Source: Trochalopteron elliotii
Lineage: Eukaryota > Chordata > Aves > Passeriformes > Leiothrichidae
Reading direction: 5' to 3'
DNA: 64,000 bases
Assembly (NCBI GenBank): GCA_024734555.1
Contig: JANPWX010020521.1
Location: 51,498 to 115,497 of the forward strand
In this document: positions 43,313 through 57,400 of the stretch, piece by piece
How positions within the stretch are numbered: the stretch's first letter is position 1
How the letters are laid out: each line of letters opens with the position of its first letter
The notes under the pieces: generated by a model
The model's input: only the letters and a program-made list of their open reading frames with translations
What the model was told of the DNA's origin: nothing
The model's database searches: none
Translations under genes and position numbers: made by a program

Positions 43313-46300
43313 CACCAAGCTTGGAGAAAATTCCTCTAACACTCTTCATCTTCATCACCTTTATTCATTAGTTTTTACAAAGTGTTCCATGATCAAATTT
43401 CTGTGCACTCAAATGTTTGGTTAAAAACTCTGCTGGTATTAAAAAAACCAAAACCAAACCAAACAAAGGAGCCCTTGGCATTTTGGGGTTTGTTGTCAGG
43501 TATTGTTAATGTTTGATTTTAACTATGTTAATCTGGAAGTTATGTGGCAAGGGCATAATGATGGCCCAATGAGACGAGATAATACACTGAGTAATACTTA
43601 ATAATCCCCTGACACATTTGATGATGTTTGGGGTTGGCTAGGTTTTGTGTGCTCTTTCTGTTTTTTACATAAACTATTTAGGAAATCCCATTAAGGAGAA
43701 AAGTAGAATGATCTGCTCTGAAACGTCAACTTTTTCTTTGGTGAAAAGACTATTTTGGGGGTCAGAAATGTAATCCACCTACTGTTTCACATGCCTTAGG
43801 ACTCCTGTAGAATTATGAAATACTCTTTTCCATTTTCCCTTAGTAATCAATCATAGCAAGCATGTGCCATTGCATTGATATTGGTATTTATGCTGCATCT
43901 AAAATCTGCAAAAACACAGTGGTAAATCACATCTTCTTTATGTGCATAACAGTGATGTAATCTTGCTACTTAAATTTCACTTTGTTGAAACATCCCTGCC
44001 TTGGGTTTTTCCCAGAGCAGTGTAATCAGCAAAAGTGGGGCCTTCTGTAAAGTGATTGATTAATTGACACAGTCAGAAATCTGTACCTTTCATAGTGAGC
44101 TGATAATTCCTTTAATGGGATGTGCCCTGTGCTTGTTAAATTTTCTGCAAGCATTTAACCAATACTGTGAGAATGAGTGGTGTGGTGTGTTGTTATTCTT
44201 CCTAATTCTTACATTTTTATTATCTATACATTTTTCAGCTACACCCAATGGTCCAGGAATGAGGCCAAAAGCTGGGGTTTTGTCAGCTTTTATTTTCCTT
44301 TCTTTCCACAGCTTCTCTATTTGTAGCTAGTCTTCTAAGGTAATTTCATCTGTGTTTTTCTCCTCTTCTGCTTTTGTAGGCATAATGCTGAATCAATCTT
44401 ATAATGGAATGAAAATGGTTTTTCCACAAATTACCAGACTGCTCAGGATTTTTGAGTATTTTCTTAGTGAATAATGTAGCTGATTTGACAGCAAAACTCA
44501 AACTATAGCATCCCTTGATCAGAAAGCAAAAAATATAAGCTGTTCTAGAAATATTGCAGTGTGTTTCTTCCCCAAGGTTTTCTACTTTTTGCAGAGCTAT
44601 GAGCAGGATTTATTTTGCAAGAGGGAAGTAACCCTGGAATTTCTAACAAAAATCTCTTACAACTCAATTTTTTTATGAATAGTTGTGTGTTTCAGACCCA
44701 TTTGAGGAAAATCTGCTGTTTCTCTCTGAAGAAGAAGGAATTCTCTTGGGCTGTGAAATTAGGAATTCAGCTACTTGAGGACATGGGTCTGCAATTTGCA
44801 ATTAATAACCTTTTGGTGAGTCATGATTGGTTTCATTTTATGCTTATAAAAATATGTGAGCTTTCAAAGATATTTTAACCTTCATTTCCCTTTTGGTGTA
44901 TAGCTGTGTCTGACGTTTATTTGTAAAGCTGTAACTGTAAATATTTGGCAACTGGCAATTTGCATTGCATATGTTAATTACTTTCACTGTGTTATTTACA
45001 CTCAGTAATGAGATACTTTCTAAAACTAATTAGATGTCGTTGCTTAGTTGCAAAAATCTTTTTAAAGGCATTTATAAGTCAATGTTCACTGCTTTTTCTA
45101 TGTCATCCAGTATCAAAGAGGCACCAAGTCACCTATTTCTGTCCCCTTTGGTTGAAACAGAATTATTTCCACTTTCTGTTCAGGGACTGGTTGTGTTGCC
45201 CAGCTTCAGGAACATTGTTAAATCTTCACTTTCATTTGGTGACAATATCGAGGTCTGCTAAAGAAAATTGTAGAAAAAAAGGCATATTCATATTGTTTTA
45301 CTTCATTGAGCAACACCAACAAAGACAGCTCCTCTACACAGGGAGCAGTTTGCAAATGCAGCTTAGTCTGGTTTCAGAGAGCAGAAGGAATGACCTCTAG
45401 TACACTGTATAATTACCTTAATTTACTTCCATTCCTTAATTAAGACTGTGTCTTTTCTCATAGCTTTTGCCATGTGGAAAGACATTTTTCTGTTCAGTCC
45501 CATCAGAGGAAGAGTAATTTTCTTTCTGTATGTATTTTGATGACAGGTACACTCTAAATATTGGGATTTCTTCTTAAACTTGATAACTTCACATGCTTTT
45601 GATGTGAGTCATTCTGCTGGATGTTTAATTAGAGGACATCAAAGAGGGTTATTTACATTTAATTCTGCAGCTAGCGTTTGGCCTCCTCAGTTTTATGCCA
45701 GACTTACAATACAGCATCCATGCTATCTGGCATTAATTTAACTTGTAAATAATTTATGTAATTAATTTACTTGATAAGCCTCCCTGTCTCATTTTATGAC
45801 TTTGTTCTCAACCAAGCTGGTGAAACCTAGCTGCACTGGTAAAGGGCTCAGCAAAAATGAAATACTTTGGAAGTTGTATCACTGCCCCAAGGTGGGTGTG
45901 ACAGGTGACACGTCTTGTCTGATCTTACATAAAGCTTAACTGCTTGCAAAGAAAGTGTTAACCATGAGTACAAAAACAACTTCTAGGCTTGAATAATTAA
46001 TATTCCTTAAAAAAAGCTTATGGGATATGATCCTAGACTTACTGGCCCTTGCACCTGAGCTGGCATGGTCAGTCCTATGTTGCCACATTCCCTGGGCCTC
46101 CCAAAGTCTCACAGCTCTGGTCTAAAGAGAAATTGTGTCAGGACCATCATGGGCTGCTCCATCAGGCAACAAAAAGTCAGACACAGTCAAGAGGAAGCCC
46201 AGGGAAATAACTCATCTAATACAATGGGAAAAAAAATGCCAACTCAGTACCTTTTTGACTTTTTCTCATTATTTAAATAGTGACATCAATGAGAACTTGT

Positions 46301-49300
46301 TTGTCAGTCTGTCCTTTCTTTCATACAAAGACTGGTGGGTTTTATGTTTATCAGATTCTGCCATTTTAAACCACTGTTGTGACAAGGTCTTTTTTGCCTT
46401 TGCTTATTTGTTGCAGGGCAGCATCCAGACTTTGAGAGGACAGCAAAAGAGAATTTCTGGATAAAATTCTGAGGGCAGGTTCAGCCTTTTTATAGCAAGC
46501 CTTCCTGTCTCGTTCTTGCTTCCAGCTCTCTGCTAGCTCATCCTGCTGAAAATGTATTTTGGGCTTCATTGTCCAGTGGAAAGGACAGTTTTTGTCCAGA
46601 AAGGGTACACGGGATGATGGAGATAGTAACAGCACTTGTTTCACAGGGATTTCCAAGTATGTTCCGATTATGTGAGGCACCTATGAACTCAGAGAATGCA
46701 TTCTGCTGGAAGAAGTCCAAACTGGTAAACCCTGGGTCCCTGCTCCAGCAGCCTCCCCAGCCCATTCCAACATTGGCTTCCATGGTGGATAAGTCCAGCT
46801 GCAGAGCATCAGTCCTTTAGGAGAAAGGCTCAATGGAAACAAACACCTCAAACTCCCGTTTGATATTCAGCCTTCCTCTTGAACTCCTCTGCAGACTTTG
46901 TCTGTGAATGTCAGAAGGACACCAGGGGAGGGAGGAAACCTGGGCATGAGGCTCCAGTTATCAGCATTGTTTTCACATTGCTGCAAAGGGAACTCTCACC
47001 ACAATATCCACAGAAGCCATTTTCAGTAAAAAACTGCTTCATTTTATGGCCAGCAACCAGTGTGGCACATGGAACTGAACAACAGAGGGAAATAGTAAAA
47101 ATAATAATCACTTACCCAGACAGAAAACACCAAGTTGGTTGAGTTGCCAAGTGACTGAGGTGTTTGTGTTGAGAAGAAATAGTGAGTTTTACATCCCTTA
47201 GCCAATTCAGAATACAACTGTAGAATATGTTTGAAAAGGGAAACAGAGGACTGAAGAAACCTGCCCTGTGGCTGGACATTTTTCTCCAATATGGCAGAAT
47301 TACATCAGAAGCTGTGGGATGGATGGGGTTATAGATGCTGCTTTTCACTAACTTGACTGAGAATATTGTCTAAAGTAACTTACCTGAGCCAGATAAATTA
47401 ATTTAATATATTGCATAAATATATGCACTGATTTAGACAGGGAAAGAGAAAATTAACTGACCTCATATTCTAAACATTAAACCACTGGAGCTGGGTAGAA
47501 AAGATTGTGCTCCTGATCCTCAGTTCACAGTATTTAGTGAAGCAATGGCTTGTGGTGTAAAACACATTGTGCAGAGTCCAGTGATGAGACAATAGAGCAA
47601 GTAGTGAAGTGCCATCAGGACTGACGACATCAAGGGGGGCCCCACACAATCCAAGCAGCAGCACTGCCCTGGGTGAGCAAACCCCTGGAGATTATTTTGA
47701 GTGGGAATCAGAGAAAGCCCCTCTGCCCAGCTGCCATTGGCCTTCATGAACAAATACCCAAACTGAGCCAATGACTTTGAAGATCTGATTCTTGCAGGAC
47801 ACTTCCACTGCACTGACCTCTGATGTTCCATAGTAGAGGCTTGGCTAACTGGCTGCCTGGAAAACCAGCAGGCCAGGAAAACTGAGAAGCTAGAAGGACA
47901 ATACAAACTGAATTTCCTGAGAGGTTCAGGTGCCATCCAGTGAAGACCAATAAGATCCTTCATGAGAGAGACTGAACAGCAAAGTAAGGGACTAAGGAGC
48001 TGCTGTTGGAAGATCCTTCTGTGAGGAATGAACTTCGGCCTCCTCAAATAAGAAGTGTATGTTATGACAAAAAGTTGAGTCCAAAGGGGAAAGTGAATAA
48101 AAGAAGGTTTTTTGACAAAGCAGAGGTGGAGAATTTCACCTCAAGTAATGATCAACTATTGCAAGTGTTTCCTGAGTTGTATTTTCAGCAAGTATTGCTG
48201 AGTTTAGATCCAGAACACTGTCACTGTCTCAGGCAAGAGCTTTTACTGCTCTAAGCATGGTGCTGCAAGGACTCTTGTTTCAACCGGTCAATAACTTTTG
48301 AGGAAAAAGAACGGACAGGCAGGAATGCAGAAATACTTCTGACAAACTCTTGCTGCACAATCAAATAATTTCAAAAGACTGTTTTTTCTACTGAAAAATA
48401 TGATGGTATTTTCTAAGCCAAATATAGACTTAAAGTAAATATATGTTCCTGAATCTCTTGGGAAAAAATATCTCTCTTCTTGTCTCTGGTCTGCAGTATT
48501 AAATATTGGTGGAAAAAGAAAAGAATCTGCACTTAGCTGTTTCCATGAAGAAATTTTTCCTAAGCGATGCAGAAGAAAATTCCTTCTGCTCAGCTAAATA
48601 TGTGAAGTTTGAACATATACAAAGAAATTACCAAGTTATTCCTGAGAGTTACTTATGTGTTTTATGAAGGAAATCAATTTCTGTAACGTGTTGACAGCAG
48701 CTTATTGCTTGTTAATATATTTAAAAGGCACTTGAGAGAGAATTGGCTGCATTGACTGCAGAGGAAATATTTATTACCTGTAGCACAAGATGGGGAGAAT
48801 TGCAGGTTGTTCAAGTATTGGTTACTTTGAATGGACTTGGGCTCAGTCTCTTTAAACTGTTACTAATGGAAATTTAGATTGCAGCTGTGTGAAATTAATC
48901 TATTGGACTTCTTTTTAAATTAATCTATTAGCCTTCTTTCTGCAATGTACAAGCTCTGCGCTAATTGGGTAATGGTTTCTTGTTACAACTCAATCTGCAC
49001 CAGGGATATTCAGGAAATAGACAAAATGGGCTATCAGACAGGAAGAATGGGAGGTATTGTAACTATAATGGCAAAAAAAAAACCCAAACCAGCAATAATG
49101 AAGTTTTTGCCATGCCCAAGCACCCAACACTTACTGGGATGCAGGGACTGCAGCCAAACTTGGGGCCCACAGACTGAGGTCCCCCTGAAACATCTCTGTC
49201 CTGCAGAAAATGTCCCCACAGAGTCCTGCCTTGTCGTGATGTCATGGCTTTTTCAGCATTAAGCTGAGATGTCCCCAGGGATGGCCCCACAGCCACTGAT

Positions 49301-51091
49301 GCTGCAGACAGCTGAGAGGTGCCTGTCCAGCCCCAGCATCCCAGCCCTTTCCAGAGCCACCCCTGCCACTGGGTGCAACACTGCTGATCTCCAGCTGTGG
49401 GAGGTACCAGTGAAAGCAGGACAGAGGGTGTCTGAGTTCCTCCATGCTGCAGCTCCAGGGACTGACAAGCCCATGGTACCCTTTGGTGCCAAGCCACTCA
49501 ACCAGGTTACATCAGCCAGAAGGACAAATCCTCATGTATATGCATCTCTCAGTCTGTTTTCCTTGAGGAACTCTTAATTTTATAAATCTCCCTCTTTGGA
49601 CAGTTATGAACACAATTCTTCCTTTAGTCTTTCAAAATCCTGCTGAACAGACATAGCTTTTTTCACTCTGTCTTGTTTCTTCCTCCTACCCCTATCCCCA
49701 CCTGCTTTTCTTCATTATTCTCTTGTCATTTCACACAAGATTCATGATACTGGTGGCCCTGGAGTATTCTTGAAATAAATGGCCTCTTTTATTGTCCCAT
49801 TCTAAGCATCATTTTAGATTTTAATCACTTGGGTTTTTGCCTCTCAGCCCCCTCTGACAAAAACATCCCTCCTGGATATATACATTGTGTGAGATTTGTG
49901 TGAAGCTGCAAGTCACTTCAGTGCTGTTTACCACTACTCGTCAATAAAATAAGAAATAACTTTAAAAATCACCCAAGAAATATTTTTCTGTTGCTGTGAT
50001 AAATACTCAGTAGCTTCTCTGTATAAAATCAGACTCAGTGTGAATACCAAGATTTTTTTTTTAAGGGGGAAAAAATTCTGCTCATGCAGGGAAGTTGGAT
50101 TAGATGACCTCCAGTGGTCTCTACCAACCTTGTCCATTTCGTGTGATTTCATGAAAAGGAAAGTTATGATATCATATTTTTAGTACTGTAGGGGGAAGAA
50201 CCTGGGCAAAATTTTTCAGAAAAGTTAACAGAGAAAGAGACAGGATTATTCCTGGACTTGGAACCATTTGAAAATTGTTTTTTTGGTGTTTTTCTTTTTT
50301 TTTTTTCACTTTTCCTTAAAGTGAAAATTCTTTTTAGATAAGATGAAATAAATGAAATAAATTAAGGACATTGAATTGAAACACAGAGGGACACAAACCA
50401 CTTTAATACATAAAAAGTATTCAAAAGATTACCTGAGTGAAATCTGAGAAACGGCAAGATTAGAAACTATAGGTTGATGGGTTTGCTTTTACCTGTTTTG
50501 AGCTCATTAGTTCACCACAGAGTAACAGAAATTAGAATCCAGTTGCCTCTCACAGAGACTAAGCTTTTCCAGAGAGCAGACAAGGAATATCTTTCTTTCT
50601 TTTCCCAGATGACAGAAGTCTTCAGTTGAACTCCGTGTTGCCCCAAATCATATTATCATCTCCAATTAGGGTTTATTCATTGTCAGCACTTTACCTGGCT
50701 GGAGGTCAGCACTGCAGGAAGAGATGGATATTTCAGTACCTTGTATGTGTCATATCACCTTGCTCTCTGCCACTCTGCCTTTTGAATGGAGGGCATGTTA
50801 ATTGATGACATTTTAGTCACAAAATCTGGTGATCAGATGCCCCTGCTGGCACCAACTTTTTTATCTGACTTGGATGTGGCAGGACATGGAGACACAGACA
50901 AAGGATCAGGACTCTAATATTTAAAATGGGCTTTTTGCCAGGAGTAGAGTTAACAGGAGAATGTTGTTGTCGAGGAAAGGAGAAGAGATGGTTGGTTTTC
51001 TTAATCATTTTGATGAAACAACCAAAATTTGTTGAAGAGGGAGGGGAGGGCGGGGAGGGCGGGGAGGATCACTAGTGGCCGTGAAACCGAG
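43313..51091. other. Intergenic-looking stretch, no gene seen
   Basis: AT-rich with local GC-richer islands (46.5-47.0, 49.1-49.5 kb). Open frames up to 175 codons occur but none shows a domain or splice-supported structure. One CR1 scrap lies near 50.1 kb. Confidence 0.5.
50085..50154 (+). mobile_element. Short CR1 LINE 3' scrap
   Basis: GGAAGTTGGATTAGATGACC and CCAGTGGTCTCTACCAACCT match the consensus shape of the CR1 3' end (GTTGGA-TAGATGACCTCCAG...CCAACC). Confidence 0.75.
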
Positions 51092-51443
51092 NNNNNNNNN
51101 NNNNNNNNNNNNNNNNNNNNNNNNNNNNNNNNNNNNNNNNNNNNNNNNNNNNNNNNNNNNNNNNNNNNNNNNNNNNNNNNNNNNNNNNNNNNNNNNNNNN
51201 NNNNNNNNNNNNNNNNNNNNNNNNNNNNNNNNNNNNNNNNNNNNNNNNNNNNNNNNNNNNNNNNNNNNNNNNNNNNNNNNNNNNNNNNNNNNNNNNNNNN
51301 NNNNNNNNNNNNNNNNNNNNNNNNNNNNNNNNNNNNNNNNNNNNNNNNNNNNNNNNNNNNNNNNNNNNNNNNNNNNNNNNNNNNNNNNNNNNNNNNNNNN
51401 NNNNNNNNNNNNNNNNNNNNNNNNNNNNNNNNNNNNNNNNNNN
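51092..51443. other. Assembly gap (352 N)
   Basis: Flanked by GGGAGGGCGGGGAGGGCGG on the left and a GGAA microsatellite on the right, so probably a G-rich repeat that failed to assemble. Confidence 0.99.
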
Positions 51444-51485
51444 GAAGGAAGGAAGGAAGGAAGGAAGGAAGGAAGGAAGGAAGGA
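51444..51485. repeat. GGAA tetranucleotide microsatellite
   Basis: About ten GGAA units at the gap edge. True length is unknown. Confidence 0.95.
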
Positions 51486-54400
51486 CTTTTTTACCTCAAA
51501 TACAGACTAAGATTAGAGTAATCCTGGCCTAAAGTAGCTCTAAGGAGTCTTTCTGCTGCCTCATGTTGAGATAAACTGTAAGGGTCAGGGAGAACACAGA
51601 GAGGAAGTGACCTGTAAAACCAACAGCTAAATGTGAAAGCAGTCCTAAATGTTCCCCAGAGATACTCAGATATCGAAGTTCCTCCCTCCATTCTCTCTCC
51701 GACTCCCCATGTTGTCTTCACTTTCCTTGTTCATTGTCATGAAGTGCAAGTCACCTTTTGGTATCTCACAGGTCTGTTGCAACTGCTGAGACACCAAACG
51801 CTGTTGTCAAAATCCTCAAAGCTTCAAAAGCCACCAAAAGCCTCTTCTCATACTCTTGTGACATCATGAAACAGCTGTGCTTTAACTTGCTCATCCAAAA
51901 TGGAAAAAAAAATTAGTTATTAATCACATTGTAGAAGGAACAGCAAGTATAATTTAACACTCTTTTTTATTTTCCACAATATAAATCTATTAGTACTTTC
52001 ACAACTCAGTCCAAGTAAGTCTCCTGTCTGTTTCTCTGCTATCTGCTGAAGGAATGCTGGCTGCCATTCCCTGGCAAATAAGAACAATAATTAAGAAAGA
52101 GAGTAAAAACTTTCTAGAAAAGAACATTAATCCTTGAGAAATAGTAAAAGACAGGAAATCTTCTCTAGCAGTATCGAGGTTTTCACATCATGGGCCCTGT
52201 GCTGTCAGACCCTAAAGATCCATTAGCACCAACAGAGTGATAGCTGTCATTTCTGGTCCCTTCTTCTCTCTGTGAAGACGGAAGGGAAGGCATGCTGAAG
52301 AAAAACGAGAACCAGGTCCCACATGGCTACTGGCAGGCAGAAAACTCATCAAGCATGAACTCAATCAGGGAATTTCACTGGTAACAGGAGCTCTCCAGGC
52401 ACTGTGGGCACCAGCAAGAAGGAAACACCTCCCTCCATGGGGGCTGGTCAGTGAATGACCTGAGCAGGGACACAGCTTGCTCTGAGATACAATTTCCCTT
52501 CCCTGCTGGTAGATGCACAAGTGGCAGTGTCAGGGGAGCCCCAAGAAAGGAGACCTTGCTGCTAAGAGGATCTTCTGAGATGTCTCTGCAGGTGTTTCTC
52601 CATGACAGCTGTCACCTTGGCTAATGTTCTGTGGACTCAGCTGAGACACCCCTGCCACTTAGGTTAAATAAAGACATAAAAACAGAGCTTCCGAGGTCTC
52701 AGCCAGGGAATCAAAGATTCCTGCTGGGAGCCCAGCCAACACTTGTCATCTGTGGAGTGGGTTTGTCATATGTATTGCTGTGAAAGAAATCTGTCAGAGA
52801 CTTGTAGATCAACACCACTTTAGCTCAACTTCTCCTGCTGCCATTCTCCTTGGGATTTATTGGCACAGCAAGATCTCATATCACAGGTGGTTATTTTAAA
52901 ACCCTTTTGGAAGTCCCTAGTGAATCAAGGGGAAAATCTGGATTTGGGGATATACCCATATTAGTTTTGAACACCACTATGAAGGAAGCAGGGGGAAAAA
53001 ATTAAGCCAACAGAAAAAATAAAGACTAGGGAAGAGCTCAAGTGTGAATATCGATCAAGACACACACTTATGCATGCCAAGTGTGGTGTAGGTGAAATAC
53101 TTGCCCAGGTGTAGAAACGATTTCCAACTCATGTTTTTTACTGCTTTATGCATTGACTGGAGTATGAGTTTCACAAACTTGGCAGAAATACTGAAACAAA
53201 TTGCCTGATTTTTCCTGACACCTCTGTGTACTTGTCTGCAGCTGAGAGAATGAAGAGTGACAGGTGACATCCTCATGGTCTGACCTGTTTTAACATCCCA
53301 CCACAGAAATAAATCCTGTTTGTACCCCATAACCCACAGAGCTGATTCTGTCTGAGGCTGACCACCATCCAAGGAATATGTCCGATCCTGTGTTCTTTGC
53401 TGGCCTGTTGTGCAGGTGCACAGTCCAGCTCCTTCTGGGTTTTGTTTCCAAGGAAATCCCTTCCATGGTGGGCATGGCAAGATGGGTTGAGGATCACATT
53501 TCTTCTAGTTTTCATGGTATTCATGCCAGTTCAGCCTGACTGAGAAACAGTAGTAGCACTTCCATTCCTCCTAGGGCTATTCTATAGGCCCTCAGAGAAA
53601 AAATGATTTGTGCATCACACTGGCCCATAATAATCACTGCCAAGTACCTCTGAGGGGACAGCTCCACCCAAGGATATTCTCTTTCTGGTGTCTCTTTGTA
53701 GGAATGTGCAGAACAGGTGCAGCAATTCAGATTCACAACCTGCCTGAATGTTCCAGTAAAGACAATTCATTCCATATGTTTTCTCATATGCTTCCTGCGT
53801 AAAATCTTAGTTGCAATGTGGTTTAGACTTCCTGAACTGACCAGCTAACACAAAATTGTCTCTGTGATAATACTGCTGAAAAAAAAATCCATATTTATTG
53901 TTTCCCTATGATTTTAGTTCAGGTTACATAAATCTCTTAACTGATGAGTCATATTCATTTTGTAGAAATTCACCAATTCACCAACTACTGTATCAACTCA
54001 AAGAGCAATTAAGTGTCTGACTGCCTCACAGAGACTTTCTTAGATGTTCCTTTAGCTGCAAAACCATGCCACCTTTTTTGCAAAATACACCCATAAATTG
54101 AACCTGTAATTGAGCCTGCTGTGCTCACGAGAGAACTATCACCAGACCGCTCTCACTGCAAACAAAAATAAGACAAACAGTCAGTCTCACAACAGCAGAC
54201 TTGTCTGGACTGAGCAAAATTACATGGACCAAAAAACAGAAAAAAATGTCAGGGTTATCAAACTCCCTTCATGCCCTGTTGCTTAATCCCACTGTGCACA
54301 CACAGTCACAAATGAATTTGTGCTCACCTCAGCAATCTGATTTACTCTTCAGTGTGGCTTAACAGTAATACATTGATAGCATCAACAAGATAAAAATAGA

Positions 54401-57400
54401 GAAAACATAACTCCCATGCCAACCGAAGCAACTCCTATTTTATAACTTAGAGCACTTGCTGACACAAACCCAGGCCTTTCAGAGGAGGTGGTAGGTTCAT
54501 CATAGTTAAACTCAGGCTGCACTCTGAGCACATGGTGGATAGAAACGGGTTTTTATGACCTACTAGTCCTTACTTCTGCAATTCTTATATATTGTCTTTG
54601 CCCTAAGTGACCTATTTCTCGCCATTTTTCCCTCAAATTCGAAAAAATATCAATTGACCAAACAGTCTTTCACAGAACACCCCTTCCTGGGACACACAGT
54701 CCATCTCTGCAGTTGTGCTGTTTTTGCCTATAATTTGTCCTTGAACCTTTAATCTCTGGCAGATGACATCCAATATCTCCTGAATTGGTTGCATTAGATT
54801 GCTTATTCCTCCATTCCTACATGGAAGCAGGAACTCCCAAACACCCAGAAAGGATGAGGTGGAGAGAGAGGAAGAAGAGCTGTGGATTTCAGCAGAGATG
54901 TCACCTCCACAGTCTCTGGCTGGGGGCTGGACAAAGGCTGAGGGAGCAGCTACAAGAAAAACCATTTCCTCACAATGTACACTGATGCTCAGACCCTGAA
55001 GTAGATTTGCAGAGTACTTGGCTCTGAAGGGCTTTAAAATGCTTCTGGAAATGGAAACAATTTTTTACACCTCCATTTTTTTTTCAAGCAGAAAAATAGA
55101 TTTTTTTTCTTTCCTGCTTGATGTAGGTCTCATAAACCAGGAAAAAAAAACCAACATTAAGGAAAAAGACATGCCGAAAAGCCCAGTGAGTGGTCAGAAC
55201 TATAAAGATCATTTTTAAAGCTCTTTCTCATGGCTCTTCACTACAGGTATTGAAACAGGTCCAGGCATGTCACAAAGTCTCACTGATGCTGCTCTTACCA
55301 GCTGTGACTGGATATCACGATAACCTATTGTAAATATAAAAAACATAGAGGTCAGAATTAAGGAACAGATCCTTGGGAGCCTGGTCCTGTTGAATCCACT
55401 GCTGTGGAAAGGCTTAAATGCAGAAATATCACAGGATCCAGTCACATCTTCTCCACCAGGGAAGTATCCTTGCCTCCGGTGTATCAGACCCTGTTTGCTG
55501 CTGATCTTTTGTTGGTGTCACAAAGTACCCATTACACCTCTGCTCTTTCACACATGACAGTCCATGAGGTTTCCACAGCACTTCATTCTGTGCTTAGATG
55601 TCAGTCACTGTCTGGTCTTACAAAAAGTTCAAAAGTTCGACTGAGCCCTGATTCGGTTATAATTCATCTTCCAAAGAAAAGCAGCTTCTCAAAAAAAAAA
55701 AAAAATTCCCTCTGTTCAGCTGGCTGTTATTTTCAGACTACTCAGCAACACAGCAGGTTGTTCTTGGCTCTTGCTCCGCATATTATATAGGTGCTTTCTG
55801 TTCTTCAAATGCATTAAATGATCCCATGCTACGTATGAAGAAATACAAATAATAAGTAAAGGCAGGCGTGTTTTATTTGGCAGTTAAAAGATGCTCACCA
55901 TTTAAAAGTGAATATAGTACTAGTTATCTGTGCAATTAAGTGAATTCATTGAGCAGAAAATGGTTTGCTTTATACAGTAAATCTTTTTATGTATTATATT
56001 TTTTTTTATTTTCAGCATTGAGTTGAGCTATTCCACAGTGAATGCAATTAAATATGAGCTGTACCTGGAAGGACACCAGTTCTTTCTACTTTTTCAAATA
56101 TACAGGTAGCAAATATTCAAGTCTCTGCTTTCATCTACATGTTGTGTATAATAAATATACTTCTGCATCATTCCCATGAGAAATGCATCCACTTAACCAA
56201 TGCTCCTCCTACAGTTTCAACTGCACATCTCGTTTCAGTTTCCAAAATTCAGATTATCTCCCCACTACATATGGGGACTGTGCTTTTGTAAAGCTTTCCC
56301 AAGGACTGCTGAGAGCCAATGTTTTTGCATTTATTGGAAGACTCTCATGCTGCTAACATTGACCTAGACTAAGTGATATATCAATTTCTATTATTATTGT
56401 ATCTGAGTGCCCTTTCTACATGTATTGAATGTTCCAGGGCTGTCTCTGGTCTTTGCCAGATATCTCACATTGCAAATAAAATATCAGGCAGGACGGTTCT
56501 TGACAGTGTAAGCTTTTAGAATAAAAACAAAACAGACAAAAAGCTAGCCCAAAACCTACATCACGACTTTGTTTATGCCACATATTTAGCCTTTTTTAAA
56601 ACAAAAATGCATAAAAGTACCTCTTACCTTTGTTGGCAAGTAAGATTCATTCCTTGCACACAGATATTAATTCCAATAATTTTTCAGCTGTTTTTTCATT
56701 TCCTGGATGTGCAGAGATAGAAGAAAAAGCAACAAAACAGAACAAAACAAAACACATCTCAAAACCCCACAAAACCCAGCAGGACTTTGAGTTGAATTTT
56801 CTTTTTAAAAACAACATTGAACATGTTGGATCAATTTGAAATATTTAAAGGGTCAGGCTTTTGAAGTTAAATTCCATTAATCACCACCAAGCAGAGTTTC
56901 AGAAATTAAAAATTCTTTGAATAAGGAAAAAAAAACCCATTCAGAAATAATTTTTAGGTTGCAAAAATATCCCCTAGGCAATTGAGAGGAAAACCCAACA
57001 ATTAGAAAAACTTCTTTCAGAAAAAAGAAAAGAAAGGATCAATTAGAGAGCAATTTTTTCACTTATTATTATTATGAATGAGGTGAATTATTATGAATGA
57101 GGGAAAGCACTCTTTGACATTTGTTTAAAGCTAGAATTTTCCAATTGCCAAGAAATTTCCAGGTCAGTACTTTAAAAAAAAAATCTTCATTTCTTAAATC
57201 CATGTTTTATTGTTGGAAAAATCTTCTGATAGTTAATCAAATTTCGAGCTTTTAATCCTCCTGGACATTTAAACTTTTAGTATCTCTCATGTTTTTAATC
57301 TATGCTTTTGAACCTCTTTTTGTTTTTCTAAGCAAAATACAGATACAGGGGAAAAAAAAGAAAATGAAGATATGGGTAGTTTAGAATGTGCTTTGTTATG

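Noticed and set aside
47520..48047. 175-codon open frame on the minus strand
   Set aside because: The longest non-viral frame in the right half, but its composition and lack of any domain give no support for a gene.
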